Assembly: GCF_040361255.1 (NCBI RefSeq)
Contig: NZ_APNG01000001.1
Span: 308,432-372,431, forward strand
Reading direction: 5' to 3'
DNA length: 64,000 bases
Source: Salinisphaera sp040361255
Lineage (GTDB): Bacteria; Pseudomonadota; Gammaproteobacteria; Nevskiales; Salinisphaeraceae
The notes beneath the pieces are model-generated. The model did no database searches. It was not told the origin of the DNA and worked only from the letters and a program-made list of their open reading frames with translations. Position 1 is the stretch's first letter; the number at the start of each line of letters is the position of its first letter. The translations under genes and the position numbers were made by a program. Positions 9,794 through 18,585 of the stretch are shown here, piece by piece.

Positions 9794-9822
9794 TTGCAAA
9801 TGCGAATCTTTTGCATTTGCAA
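9794..9822. promoter_or_regulatory. Candidate Fur box / inverted repeat
   Basis: Perfect 10-base arms (TTGCAAATGC at 9794-9803, GCATTTGCAA at 9813-9822) separated by nine bases, in the intergenic region between the siderophore receptor and the AraC regulator. The core from 9796 to 9814 matches the 19-bp Fur consensus at 12 positions by my count. It may alternatively be the binding site of the adjacent PchR-like regulator. Either would give iron control of both divergent genes. Confidence 0.6.
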
Positions 9823-9878
9823 CTCGAGCTGCGCATTATTCCAGACCCCCGCACCCTAAACCTTTGCGAAACGCTCAA

Positions 9879-10874
9879 ATGTCTTTGCATTCGACCGCCG
9901 CGCCCGATTCGGCCCGCTTCATCGACACTGCGCATCTGGAGCGTCTTTCCGCCCATCTCGGCTCCAACTACGAAACCCGGGTTACCGATGCCTCGCCGCC
10001 GCTGGACGGGCGTTTCGGCGTCGAAACCCTGACCGGCGGGCTGGTGCTGCGCCATGCCAGCGTGCGCAATCGCCAGGACATGTGCGCACGTGCGCAGCTG
10101 CGGCCCGGGCTGAAGCTGATCATCGTGCTCGATGGCGAAGTCGACGTACGTTTCGGCGGGCGTGCCCTGCCGCTCGCAGCCGATGGCCCCTGTGCCTACG
10201 CGCTGCATCTGCACGAAACCACCGCTTTCGAACGGCGCGCACGGGCGAACACCCATGAGCAAAGCCTGACCCTGACCGTGCCCTACGCCTGGCTGCGCGC
10301 CCGCCTGGCCGACCACGACGCATCGCGTAGCGGCGCGCGCCTGATCGAGACCCCGCATCTGACCTTGCAGCCCTGGCAACCGGGGGCCGCACTGATCGCC
10401 AGTGCGCAATCGCTGATGGCCTCGGAAAGCGTCGGCCTGGCGCACCGCCTGCACTGTGAAAGTCTGGCACTGACCCTGGTCGCCGACGCGCTGCCGGTGT
10501 TGCTCGACAGCCCGACCACCGACGCGCCGCCCAAGCCGATCGACACCCGCCGGCTCCGACGCATGCGCGAACTGGTGGATCGGCCGCCATCCGCTTTGCT
10601 CAGCGTGGATGCGCTGGCACGCGAAGCCGGCATGAGCCGCAGCAGCCTGCAGCGCCATTTTCGTATCTGCTACGGCATGAGCGTGCAGAAATTCATGCGC
10701 GCCCGGCGGCTGCAGGCGGCCGATCGCGCACTGCGCGAAGAGGGCGCCAGCGTGGCCCATGCCGCCGAACTGGCCGGTTACAGCAGCGCTGCAAACTTTG
10801 CGACCGCCTATCGTCGCGTCTATGGCATCGCGCCGAGTGAACGTTCTCGGCGGGGCGCCGCGCCGACACCATAA
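9879..10874 (+). CDS. AraC/PchR-type transcriptional regulator
   Basis: A 331-residue AraC-family activator. The C-terminal hundred residues hold the two helix-turn-helix motifs, with LSVDALAREAGMSRSSLQRHF as first helix pair and SVAHAAELAGYSSAANFATAYRR as second, followed by GIAPSE. The N-terminal domain resembles the ligand domain of PchR, which senses ferric siderophore and activates receptor and biosynthesis genes. Divergent placement against a siderophore receptor supports that role, with the intervening palindrome as its operator or as Fur site. Start is ATG 9879; a TTG 15 bases earlier is possible. Confidence 0.88.
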   Translation: MSLHSTAAPDSARFIDTAHLERLSAHLGSNYETRVTDASPPLDGRFGVETLTGGLVLRHASVRNRQDMCARAQLRPGLKLIIVLDGEVDVRFGGRALPLAADGPCAYALHLHETTAFERRARANTHEQSLTLTVPYAWLRARLADHDASRSGARLIETPHLTLQPWQPGAALIASAQSLMASESVGLAHRLHCESLALTLVADALPVLLDSPTTDAPPKPIDTRRLRRMRELVDRPPSALLSVDALAREAGMSRSSLQRHFRICYGMSVQKFMRARRLQAADRALREEGASVAHAAELAGYSSAANFATAYRRVYGIAPSERSRRGAAPTP

Positions 10875-11081
10875 TCCCCTGCCGCGGTTGACCGCGGGCG
10901 ACCGGTAACATTATTCCAACGCACGACTAACGCTTTGCTCCGTCGATTGCGCTAGGCTGGTCGAAAATTACGGGTTGAAACGTACCGGTCGCGCCAGCAT
11001 CTGACTGATTGCGAACGTAATCGGACGCCCGACAACCGACATTGCGACAACACAATCGGTACGCCAATAGGGGGCTTGCGC

Positions 11082-11636
11082 ATGGATACTCGAGTCATGG
11101 ATCACGCCCACGGCTATGGACTGGTCAGCCGGTTCTTTCACTGGACGATGGCGCTGCTTCTGGTCTGGCAGGTGATCTCGGCGGCGTTGCATTATTTTTT
11201 CGACGATACACCGATCACCGATTTCTTCTTCAGCCTGCATTTCTCCAACGGTCTGCTGATTCTGATCCTGGCTTTCCTGCGCGGCCTTTGGGGGCTGATC
11301 AATCTCTCCCGGCGGCCCGCGCACACGGGTGCGCTGGAACGCACGGCCGCGCTGGGGCACGTCGCGATGTATTCCTTGCTGATCGCGGTGCCAGTCGTCG
11401 CCATCATCCGGGCCTATGGCAGTACCCACGGCTTTTCCGCGTTCGGCGTGGAGATCTTTGCCGGCATGGAAAACAAGATCGAATGGATGTCGAATCTGGG
11501 TAACCAGTGGCACGGCTTGCTGGGCTGGATTCTGTTCGCCCTGATCGGCGGCCATATCGTCATGGCCTTCGTGCATACCCAGGGTTTTCAGCAGAATCTT
11601 ATCGCACGCATGACCAAGGGCGACGACCGGCTGTAA
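11082..11636 (+). CDS. Cytochrome b561 (CybB/YodB-like)
   Basis: A 184-residue, four-helix integral membrane protein. Histidines at the N-terminus of helix 1 (SRFFHW), helix 2 (FSLHFSNG), and in the last two helices (NQWHGLLG, GGHIVMAFVHT) occur at the positions used to ligate two b-haems in bacterial cytochrome b561. Such proteins carry electrons between quinol and periplasmic acceptors, for example superoxide in E. coli CybB. Start taken at ATG 11082 with AGGGGG ten bases upstream. No partner gene is adjacent. Confidence 0.9.
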   Translation: MDTRVMDHAHGYGLVSRFFHWTMALLLVWQVISAALHYFFDDTPITDFFFSLHFSNGLLILILAFLRGLWGLINLSRRPAHTGALERTAALGHVAMYSLLIAVPVVAIIRAYGSTHGFSAFGVEIFAGMENKIEWMSNLGNQWHGLLGWILFALIGGHIVMAFVHTQGFQQNLIARMTKGDDRL

Positions 11637-11798
11637 GCGAAGCCGGCTGTACCGATCGGTCGGCCGCTGACTGGCGGATCAAGCGGCGCGCGTTTGTAGC
11701 GCCCGCCAGTCGGGCGGGCGATGCGCGCGGGCGATCGCGGCCACTGCCTGGATGCCGGATGCCGGTTGCGTCGATAATGCCGCAGCTGGTCCCCGGGG

Positions 11799-12548
11799 AT
11801 GGAGACGATCTTGGATATCGCGATGCTTTTCGTTGCCGCACTCGCGGCCGGCGCAATCAATGCGCTGGCTGGCGGCGGCAGCTTCATCACCCTGCCGGCC
11901 CTGCTGTTTCACGGCTTGCCCCCCACCGTGGCCAATGCCACCAGCGCAACGGCCGTGCTGCCGGGCTATGCGACCACGCTGTTTCGCTTTCGTCGCGATG
12001 TCGCACCGCCAGCCACATTGTCGCTGCTGGCGATGGTGGCAATTGCTGCCGCCGGCGGTGTGACGGGCGCGTCGCTTTTGTTGCTCACCGGCGATCGCGC
12101 GTTTTCGGCCATCGTGCCCTGGCTGATGGGCGTGGCCACGCTCATTTTCGCGGCCGCCCCCTGGCTCAAGCAACGCATGGCCGAGCGCGAAGCCAGCACG
12201 CCGGTGGCGGCCATCGCGCTCTATATCGCCTGTACCTATGGCGGCTATTTCAACGGCGGTGTCGGCATTATCGTGATCGCCCTGCTCGGGCTGCTGGGCC
12301 AGACACGCCTGCTGACATCGGTAGCGATGAAGGCCGTCATGTCGGCCACGCTGACCACGATCTCGGTATCGGTGTATGCGATTTTCGGACTTATCGACTG
12401 GCCGCTGGCAGCGCTCATGGCCAGCGGCGCCATGCTCGGCGGCTGGATCGGCGCGGCGTTTGGCTATCGTATCGCCCCGCGCTGGCACCGAATCGGTATC
12501 GTGGTCATCGGCTCGATCATGACCGTGCTCATGTTCCTGCGTGGGTGA
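11799..12548 (+). CDS. TSUP (TauE/SafE) family membrane transporter
   Basis: A 249-residue protein with about eight transmembrane helices in two repeats. Family signatures are GGGSFITLPALLF near the N-terminus, ANATSATAVLPG, and the second-half counterpart YGGYFNGGVGIIV. TSUP members export or import sulfite, sulfoacetate or related anions; the substrate here is unknown. It follows the cytochrome b561 gene after 160 bases that contain a GC-rich hairpin, so it is probably transcribed separately. Confidence 0.9.
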   Translation: METILDIAMLFVAALAAGAINALAGGGSFITLPALLFHGLPPTVANATSATAVLPGYATTLFRFRRDVAPPATLSLLAMVAIAAAGGVTGASLLLLTGDRAFSAIVPWLMGVATLIFAAAPWLKQRMAEREASTPVAAIALYIACTYGGYFNGGVGIIVIALLGLLGQTRLLTSVAMKAVMSATLTTISVSVYAIFGLIDWPLAALMASGAMLGGWIGAAFGYRIAPRWHRIGIVVIGSIMTVLMFLRG

Positions 12549-12627
12549 CTGATTCTTTCGCGTGTAACGCACCGCATTGGGGCCAGGCGTTACCCTGTGG
12601 TCATCGTTCTCTTTCAGCGTGAAAATC

Positions 12628-13377
12628 ATGGATAAAGTCATGCTCGTCACCGGCGGCAGCCGGGGCATCGGTGCGGCCACCTGTCTGATGGCGGCCAAAT
12701 ACGGCTATGCCGTGGCGGTGAACTACCACAGCAATCAGGAGGCCGCGGATGCGATCGTCAAGGCGATCGAGAAAGACGGTGGCAAGGCCATCGCCATTCA
12801 GGCCGACGTCGCCAACGAACAGGACGTGGTGCGCCTGTTCGCCACTGTCGATGACGAACTGGGGCGGATCACCGCGCTCGTGAACAACGCCGGTATCGTC
12901 GATCAGCCGTCGAAGGTGGCCGACATGTCCGCCGAGCGCGTGGCGCGGATGATGTCGGTGAACGTGGTGGGCCCGTTCTTGTGTGCACGCGAGGCGATCC
13001 GTCGCATGGGCACGTCCTACGGTGGCCCGGGCGGTGCGATCGTCAACGTATCGTCGGCGGCCAGCCATGCCGCGGGTGGCGGCGGTGCCGGCACGTACAT
13101 CGACTACGGCGCCTCCAAGGGCGCGATCGATACGCTCACCGAAGGCCTGGCCAAGGAAGTCGCGGCCGATCAGATCCGTGTGAACGCGGTACGCCCGGGC
13201 GTGGTGGATACCGAAATCCATGCCAGCGGGGGCCTGCCGGACAAGCCGGAGCAGGCGAAATCGTCGATTCCGCTCGGCCGGGTCGGTCAGCCGGAGGATA
13301 TCGCCGAGGCGATTCTCTATCTCGCTGAAGCCAAATTCACCACCGGCGCGTTTCTGGACGTGGACGGCGGCGTCTGA
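12628..13377 (+). CDS. SDR family NAD(P)-dependent oxidoreductase
   Basis: A 249-residue classical short-chain dehydrogenase. The cofactor motif TGGSRGIG sits at residues 8-15, the NNAG motif near 86, catalytic Ser in VNVSSAAS and the YGASK dyad (Tyr, Lys) near 158-162, and the C-terminal DVDGG ending. The family includes sugar, glucose and 3-oxoacyl dehydrogenases; the residues seen do not choose among them. The basic residue after the glycine motif in NYHSNQ is weak evidence for NADP. Start ATG 12628; the frame extends upstream without a ribosome site. Confidence 0.9.
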   Translation: MDKVMLVTGGSRGIGAATCLMAAKYGYAVAVNYHSNQEAADAIVKAIEKDGGKAIAIQADVANEQDVVRLFATVDDELGRITALVNNAGIVDQPSKVADMSAERVARMMSVNVVGPFLCAREAIRRMGTSYGGPGGAIVNVSSAASHAAGGGGAGTYIDYGASKGAIDTLTEGLAKEVAADQIRVNAVRPGVVDTEIHASGGLPDKPEQAKSSIPLGRVGQPEDIAEAILYLAEAKFTTGAFLDVDGGV

Positions 13378-13404
13378 GCGCGCGCCTACGCGTCCCGTGA
13401 GCGG

Positions 13405-13444
13405 ACCCGGTGTCGCGGGCACGTACCTGCCCGTGGCGCCGGGT
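13405..13444. terminator. Long GC stem-loop between convergent genes
   Basis: Seventeen-base arms (13405-13421 and 13428-13444) pair completely when three G-U pairs are allowed, around a six-base loop. It lies between the convergent SDR and DUF4282 gene ends. No T-run follows on either strand, so it is a stem-loop terminator or mRNA 3' stabiliser rather than a canonical intrinsic terminator. Confidence 0.5.
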
Positions 13445-13453
13445 TCTGCCAGC

Positions 13454-13852
13454 CTATTTACTACGCGTGGCCTTGCGCCAGAAGCGTATCCGCGGCAGAT
13501 CCTGGTGAATATCTTCGGCCTGGCCGGCAATGCTTTCGATCTGCCCGCCCAGCGCCTCCAGAAAGAAGGCAATCCGGAACACGGTGAGCACGAACTCCAG
13601 CAGCACGCGAATACTCACCACCAGCGCCACGAACATCGCCGGGCCCAGCAGACACAGCCATACCAGCCCGCTGACCCAGGACTGTTGAAACGCCCAGAAG
13701 ATCACGTACACGGTCGCCAGCCCCGACAAAAGCTGGCCGAGCGTATAGATGGTGGGCACCATCTGGGTGGTGATCACCGTGGTGAACTGGCGATCGAACA
13801 GCCCGGATAGCAGGCTGCCCCCATCGTTGCGCATTTCGTGAAGTCGTTTCAT
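13454..13852 (-). CDS. DUF4282 membrane protein
   Basis: A 132-residue protein with two transmembrane helices (about residues 28-75 and 75-100) and an acidic then basic tail, matching the DUF4282 family: 'GLFDRQFTTVIT' opening and the conserved RVLLEFVLTVFRI segment. Function of the family is unknown. Start ATG 13852 is fixed by AAGGAAGG just upstream; an in-frame extension to 13897 lacks it. It is convergent with the SDR gene and shares the long hairpin between them. Confidence 0.75.
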   Translation of the reverse strand: MKRLHEMRNDGGSLLSGLFDRQFTTVITTQMVPTIYTLGQLLSGLATVYVIFWAFQQSWVSGLVWLCLLGPAMFVALVVSIRVLLEFVLTVFRIAFFLEALGGQIESIAGQAEDIHQDLPRIRFWRKATRSK

Positions 13853-14084
13853 AACCTTCCTTGCTAGGGCCTGTCGTCGCGAGATAAGCCATTGCATTGC
13901 CCGTGACGACAGGCCCCAAACCTCGTGCCGCGTGCGGTGGCCGCACGCATGCGTATGAGACCGATGCTAGCCCTGTTTGTTGCATCGCAGCAAACTTGAC
14001 GGCTCGCTGTTCGCCCCGTCCCCGCAATCGATCAGCTAGACTGACCGCGCGGCCAGCTGGCCACCCATTCGTTGAGGAGCTTTC

Positions 14085-14861
14085 ATGCGACGCCTTGCCC
14101 GCCCCGTAGTCGCCGTCGGCCTGCTGCTGGCCACATTGCCGTTGGCGCTTGCCGCGGCTGCCCAGCAATGGCCGGCCCCGATTCGCAATATCCAGGACAA
14201 GGGCGTGACCATCGTCGAAGCCTTCGACGCCCCCGGCGGCATGACCGGCTATGCCGCCCGTGCCGGCAATCGCCCGCTCACGCTGTATCTCACCCCCGAT
14301 GGCAACCACGTGATCATCGGTCCGATGCTGGATGCCGAGGGCAACAACCTCAGCCAGGACATCCTCGACGCCACCATCACCCAGCCCGATATCCAGAGCG
14401 CCTGGCCGGCCCTCGAAGATGCCAACTGGGTCGCCGACGGCGACGACGACGCCAAGCGCGTGATCTACGTGTTCACCGACCCGAACTGCCCCTATTGCCA
14501 CAAGTTCTACGAAATCGCCCGGCCCTGGGTAGAAGCCGGCACGGTGCAGTTGCGCCATATCCCGGTGGGCATTCTCAAGCCCAGCAGCACTGGCAAGGCC
14601 GCCGCAATTCTGGGCGCGGATGATCCCAGCGCCGCCCTGGCGCGCCACGAAGACAACTACAGCCGCGGCGGTATCGAGCCGTTGGACGACATGCCGGGCG
14701 AGCTGCGCCAGCAGGTCGCGGCGAACAACATGCTGATGTCGTCACTGGGCATCCAGGGCACGCCCGGGCTGGTCTATCGCAATAGCGACGGCAAGATCGG
14801 GATCAAGCAGGGCGTACCCCAGGGCGCGCTGCGCGAAGACATCCTCGGCCCGAAAAAGTAG
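14085..14861 (+). CDS. dsbG: DsbG/DsbC-type thiol:disulfide protein
   Basis: A 258-residue periplasmic thioredoxin-fold protein. Signal peptide ends near residue 25, a dimerisation-like domain covers about residues 30-110, and the thioredoxin domain carries the CPYC active site at residues 135-138 and the cis-proline loop GTPGLVY. The CPYC dipeptide and overall layout match DsbG, which protects single cysteines from sulfenylation and isomerises disulfides. No dsbD-like partner is adjacent. A short hairpin (14867-14891) follows the stop. Confidence 0.88.
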   Translation: MRRLARPVVAVGLLLATLPLALAAAAQQWPAPIRNIQDKGVTIVEAFDAPGGMTGYAARAGNRPLTLYLTPDGNHVIIGPMLDAEGNNLSQDILDATITQPDIQSAWPALEDANWVADGDDDAKRVIYVFTDPNCPYCHKFYEIARPWVEAGTVQLRHIPVGILKPSSTGKAAAILGADDPSAALARHEDNYSRGGIEPLDDMPGELRQQVAANNMLMSSLGIQGTPGLVYRNSDGKIGIKQGVPQGALREDILGPKK

Positions 14862-14866
14862 CCTGA

Positions 14867-14891
14867 AAACCCGCGGCTACCCAGCGGGTTT
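14867..14891 (+). terminator. Hairpin after dsbG
   Basis: Perfect 8-bp arms (AAACCCGC 14867-14874, GCGGGTTT 14884-14891) just past the dsbG stop. The ascending arm ends in TTT but no longer U-run follows, so termination efficiency is uncertain. Confidence 0.4.
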
Positions 14892-14971
14892 CCGACGCAC
14901 GAGCGGCACTCTCGCGGCAAACGGTTGTCTGTAGCCTGCAACCAACTGCCAGCATAAAGAACGAGGGTCCC

Positions 14972-17644
14972 ATGCCGCATGTACGCCAACTGCTGCTCCT
15001 GTGTCTTTTTGCGGTCGTCGCGCCCGCAATGGCCGCGCCCGCCGCGCAGGACAATGCCGTACGCCGGGCTACGCTCGACAACGGCCTGCAGGTGATCGTG
15101 GTGCCCGATCGGCTCGCGCCGACAGTCACCACGATGATGAATTACGACGTCGGCTCGCGCGACGCGCCGGACGGCTTTCCGGGCATGGCCCATGCACAGG
15201 AACACATGATGTTTCGCGGCACGGACGATCTGTCGGCCGCACAGATTTCGGCGATCGCCGCGGCCATGGGCGGCCATTTCAATGCCGATACCCAGGATGA
15301 AGTCACCCGCTACTACTTCACCGTACCCGCGCAGTATCTCGACGTAGCACTGCACCTGCACGCCGATCGCATGCGCTCGGTGGCCGACGAACAAAGCGCC
15401 TGGGAAAAAGAGCGCGGGGCGATCGAACAGGAAGTCGCCCGCGATCTGTCCAGCCCGGACTATGTCGCCTATACCCGCCTGCGCCAACAACTGTTCGCGG
15501 GCACGCCCTACGCCCACGACGCACTCGGCACCAAGGCCTCGTTCGACAAGACCACCGGCGCCATGCTCAAGGCCTTTCACGAGCGCTGGTATACGCCGTC
15601 CAATGCCACGCTGATCGTCACCGGCGATATCGACGCCAAGCAAACACTGGCCACCGTACGCCGGCTGTTCGGCGATATTCCGTCGCACGACGTACCCGAC
15701 ACGGCGCCCGTGGATTTATCCCCGGTCGACGCCAAGCCCATCCGGATGGCCACCGATGCCGGCTATGGTCTGGCCTATCTGGCATTTCGCACCCCGGGCA
15801 CGAACCAGCCGCAGGACTATGCCGCCGCGCGCGTGCTCGCCGCGATTCTCAACAATCCGCGCGGCGCGCTGTATAGCCAGCTGGTGCCCACCGGCAAGAG
15901 CCTGGGCACCCAGTTCGCCCTGGATGGTCTGCGCGACGCCGGTATTGGCTATGCCGCTGCGGCCTTCCCCAAGGGCGCCGACAGCGATGCGCTGGCCAAG
16001 CAGATGCAAAAGATTCTTGCCGATATCGCCAGGAACGGGGTCAGCGCCGAACAGGTCGAAGCCGCCAAACGTGGGCTGGCCACCGAAAACGCGGCCGAGC
16101 GCGACTCCATCCCCGGCCTGGCACGGCAATGGTCGCAGGCCGTGGCGATCCAGGGCCTGGCCTCGCCGGATGCCGAACTGGCCGCGATTCGCGGCGTGGA
16201 TGCCAAGGCGGTCAACCGTATCGCCCGGCAGATGCTTGCCCCCGACCAGAGCGTGCTGACCATACTCACCCCCGAAGGCTCGGGCGCGCCCTCGTCCGGC
16301 GGTGGTTTCGGCGGCGGCGAATCCTTCGCGCCCAGCCATGCGGCTGACGTGAAACTGCCCGACTGGGCCGCCAAACCCCTGGCCACGATCGAAACGCCGA
16401 CGCCCCGCGTCTCGCCGCAACAAAGCACGCTGGCCAACGGCATGCGCCTGATCGTGGTACCGACCGCGGCCACCCATGCCGTGCATGTCTACGGCCGGAT
16501 TCGTAACGAACCCGACCTGCAGACGCCGGCCGGCAAGGAAGGCGTGGACGCCGTGCTGTCCAGTCTGCTCGATTACGGCACGGACAAACACGATCGCCTG
16601 GCCTATGAAGCCGCGCTGGATGATATCGGCGCCCAGGCCAGCGCCGGCACCAATTTCTCGCTGACCGTACTGCCGCAGCATTTCGACCGTGGCCTGGAAC
16701 TGCTGGCCGAAAACGAACTCACCCCGGCCCTGCCCAAGGATGCGTTCAAGGTCGTCCAGGCCCAGACCGCCGGCGCGGTGGCCGGCCAGATCGCCAGTCC
16801 GGATTTCGCTGCCGGCCAGGCCCTCAAGGGCGCGCTCTATCCGAAAAAGGACCCGAGCCTGCGCCATGCCACGCCGCAATCGGTGAACAGCCTTTCGTAT
16901 GGCGATGTCACCGATTACTACCAAAAGACCTTCCGGCCCGATCTGACCACGCTGGTGGTGGTCGGCGATGTGGACCCGGCCCAGGTTCGCAAGGCCGTCG
17001 AACACCGTTTCGGCGCCTGGCAGGCCAAGGGCGACACACCGAATGTGGATTTGCCGCCAGTGCCCGCCAACAAGGCCGCGACCATCCACGTGCCCGACAG
17101 CGCGCGTGTGCAGGACACGGTACAGCTGGCCGAAACGCTCGATCTGCATCCCAGCGATACGGCCTATCACGCCCTCGAGCTGGGCAACCAGGTACTTACC
17201 GGCGGCTTTTATGCCAGCCGGCTCTATCGCGAACTGCGGGCCGAGCGGGGCCTGGTGTACTACATTCATTCCGGCCTGCACGCCGACCGCACGCGCAGCC
17301 AGCTGGCGTTCGAATACGGCAGCCAGCCGGACAAGGTCGCCGAAGCCAATCGGCTGATTGCCGATGCGCTGGCCGATATGGCCAAGGCGCCGGTCTCGGC
17401 CACCGAATTGCACCGCGCGCGCGCCGGGCTTATCCGCCAGGTGCCGCTGGGCGAAGCTGGCGCGAATGCCATCGGCATGGGCCTGCTCTCGCGTATCGAA
17501 CAGGGCGTGCCGCTGGATGAACCCTATCGCGCCGCCCAGGCCTATCAGTCGCTGGATGCGAAAGCCGTGCAGGCCGCCTTCAAACGCTGGATACGCCCCG
17601 ACGCGCTGGTACACGTCATTCAGGGGCCGGCGCCGAAGTCGTAA
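14972..17644 (+). CDS. M16 family zinc metallopeptidase, two-domain
   Basis: An 890-residue secreted peptidase. It has a signal peptide (residues 1-22), then two M16 halves of about 430 residues. The inverted zinc motif HxxEH is intact in the N-terminal half at His74, Glu77 and His78, with the distal acidic helix EKERGAIEQEVARD that supplies the third ligand. The C-terminal half (from about residue 470) lacks HxxEH, as expected for the non-catalytic partner domain, and keeps the R/Y-rich substrate motif SRLYRELRAERGLVYY. A Gly-rich linker (GGGFGGGES) near residue 445 joins them. Likely periplasmic peptide degradation. Confidence 0.93.
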   Translation: MPHVRQLLLLCLFAVVAPAMAAPAAQDNAVRRATLDNGLQVIVVPDRLAPTVTTMMNYDVGSRDAPDGFPGMAHAQEHMMFRGTDDLSAAQISAIAAAMGGHFNADTQDEVTRYYFTVPAQYLDVALHLHADRMRSVADEQSAWEKERGAIEQEVARDLSSPDYVAYTRLRQQLFAGTPYAHDALGTKASFDKTTGAMLKAFHERWYTPSNATLIVTGDIDAKQTLATVRRLFGDIPSHDVPDTAPVDLSPVDAKPIRMATDAGYGLAYLAFRTPGTNQPQDYAAARVLAAILNNPRGALYSQLVPTGKSLGTQFALDGLRDAGIGYAAAAFPKGADSDALAKQMQKILADIARNGVSAEQVEAAKRGLATENAAERDSIPGLARQWSQAVAIQGLASPDAELAAIRGVDAKAVNRIARQMLAPDQSVLTILTPEGSGAPSSGGGFGGGESFAPSHAADVKLPDWAAKPLATIETPTPRVSPQQSTLANGMRLIVVPTAATHAVHVYGRIRNEPDLQTPAGKEGVDAVLSSLLDYGTDKHDRLAYEAALDDIGAQASAGTNFSLTVLPQHFDRGLELLAENELTPALPKDAFKVVQAQTAGAVAGQIASPDFAAGQALKGALYPKKDPSLRHATPQSVNSLSYGDVTDYYQKTFRPDLTTLVVVGDVDPAQVRKAVEHRFGAWQAKGDTPNVDLPPVPANKAATIHVPDSARVQDTVQLAETLDLHPSDTAYHALELGNQVLTGGFYASRLYRELRAERGLVYYIHSGLHADRTRSQLAFEYGSQPDKVAEANRLIADALADMAKAPVSATELHRARAGLIRQVPLGEAGANAIGMGLLSRIEQGVPLDEPYRAAQAYQSLDAKAVQAAFKRWIRPDALVHVIQGPAPKS

Positions 17645-17666
17645 CAAGCCCGTTTTTTTAAAGCCT

Positions 17667-17695
17667 CGGCAACCGAAGACGAATCGCGGTTGCCG
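17667..17695 (+). terminator. Stem-loop after the M16 gene
   Basis: Perfect 9-bp arms (CGGCAACCG 17667-17675, CGGTTGCCG 17687-17695) with an 11-base loop, about 20 bases after the M16 stop. The downstream T-tract is poor (CTTG), so it may work with Rho or as a 3' end stabiliser. Confidence 0.45.
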
Positions 17696-17841
17696 GCTTG
17701 TGCGGCGCAGTTTGGGTATCATCCGTGCTGCCATATGTATACGCCAGCGACCACGCCCGGCAGTACGGCGGTGGTCACGTTAGACTGAGGCCAGTACCGC
17801 CAGCCTCGGGACTTACCCGCTCACGACCTTTCGGAGAGTGC

Positions 17842-18585
17842 ATGCGAATCGGACTGTTCGTCCCCTGTTTCATCGATGCCTTCTATCCCGGCGTGGGTGT
17901 GGCCACGCTGGAACTGCTGGAACGCTTCGATTGCGATGTCGATTACCCGTTCGACCAGACCTGCTGCGGCCAGCCGATGGTCAACTCGGGCTGCCACGAC
18001 GAAGCACGGGCCACCGAAGCGCTGTTCGTTAAGAACTTCGCGAAATACGACCTGATCGTCGCGCCCTCCGGTTCCTGCGTGCACCAGATCCGCGACAACC
18101 TCACCGCCATCGAGCAAACGCCCGAGGTAAAACACGTGCGCGAAAACACGCTCGAACTGGTGGAATTCCTGCACGACGTGCTCAAGGTGGAGGCCTTTCC
18201 CTGGGCGCGTTTCGAGCATCGCGTGGGCTATCACGACTCCTGCAACACGCTGCGCAACCTCGGCCACGGCAAGCCCAGCGAACTGCACGGCGAGTATTTC
18301 TCCAAGCCGCGGGCTCTGCTGGAAAAGGTCGCCGGCATCGAGCTGGTCTCCATCGACCGCCCGGACGAATGCTGCGGCTTTGGCGGCACCTTTTCGGTGA
18401 CCGAGCCGGAAGTCTCTACCCGGATGGGCCAGGACAAGATCGCCGATCACGGCCGTAACGGCGCCGAATACATCGTCTCCGCCGATTCATCCTGTCTGAT
18501 GCACCAGTCCGGCTGTGCCGCCCGCATCGGCGCGCCGATCCGCTTCAAGCACATCGCCGAAATTCTCAACGGGGCAAGCCAATGA
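17842..18585 (+). CDS. lutA: Lactate utilisation protein A, Fe-S (LldE type)
   Basis: A 247-residue CCG-domain protein. Two cysteine-rich halves are visible: Cys9 with TCCGQPMVNSGC in the first and YHDSC plus DECCGFGGTF in the second, the pattern of LldE/LutA and GlcF C-terminal domains. With LutB and LutC it oxidises L-lactate to pyruvate on the cytoplasmic face of the membrane. Start ATG 17842 has GGAGAG upstream; earlier in-frame starts do not. The stop overlaps the lutB start as ATGA, so the genes are translationally coupled. Confidence 0.93.
   Translation: MRIGLFVPCFIDAFYPGVGVATLELLERFDCDVDYPFDQTCCGQPMVNSGCHDEARATEALFVKNFAKYDLIVAPSGSCVHQIRDNLTAIEQTPEVKHVRENTLELVEFLHDVLKVEAFPWARFEHRVGYHDSCNTLRNLGHGKPSELHGEYFSKPRALLEKVAGIELVSIDRPDECCGFGGTFSVTEPEVSTRMGQDKIADHGRNGAEYIVSADSSCLMHQSGCAARIGAPIRFKHIAEILNGASQ

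Noticed and set aside
15716..17734. A 672-codon frame opposite the M16 peptidase
   Set aside because: Glycine/arginine-rich shadow without start signal or domain.
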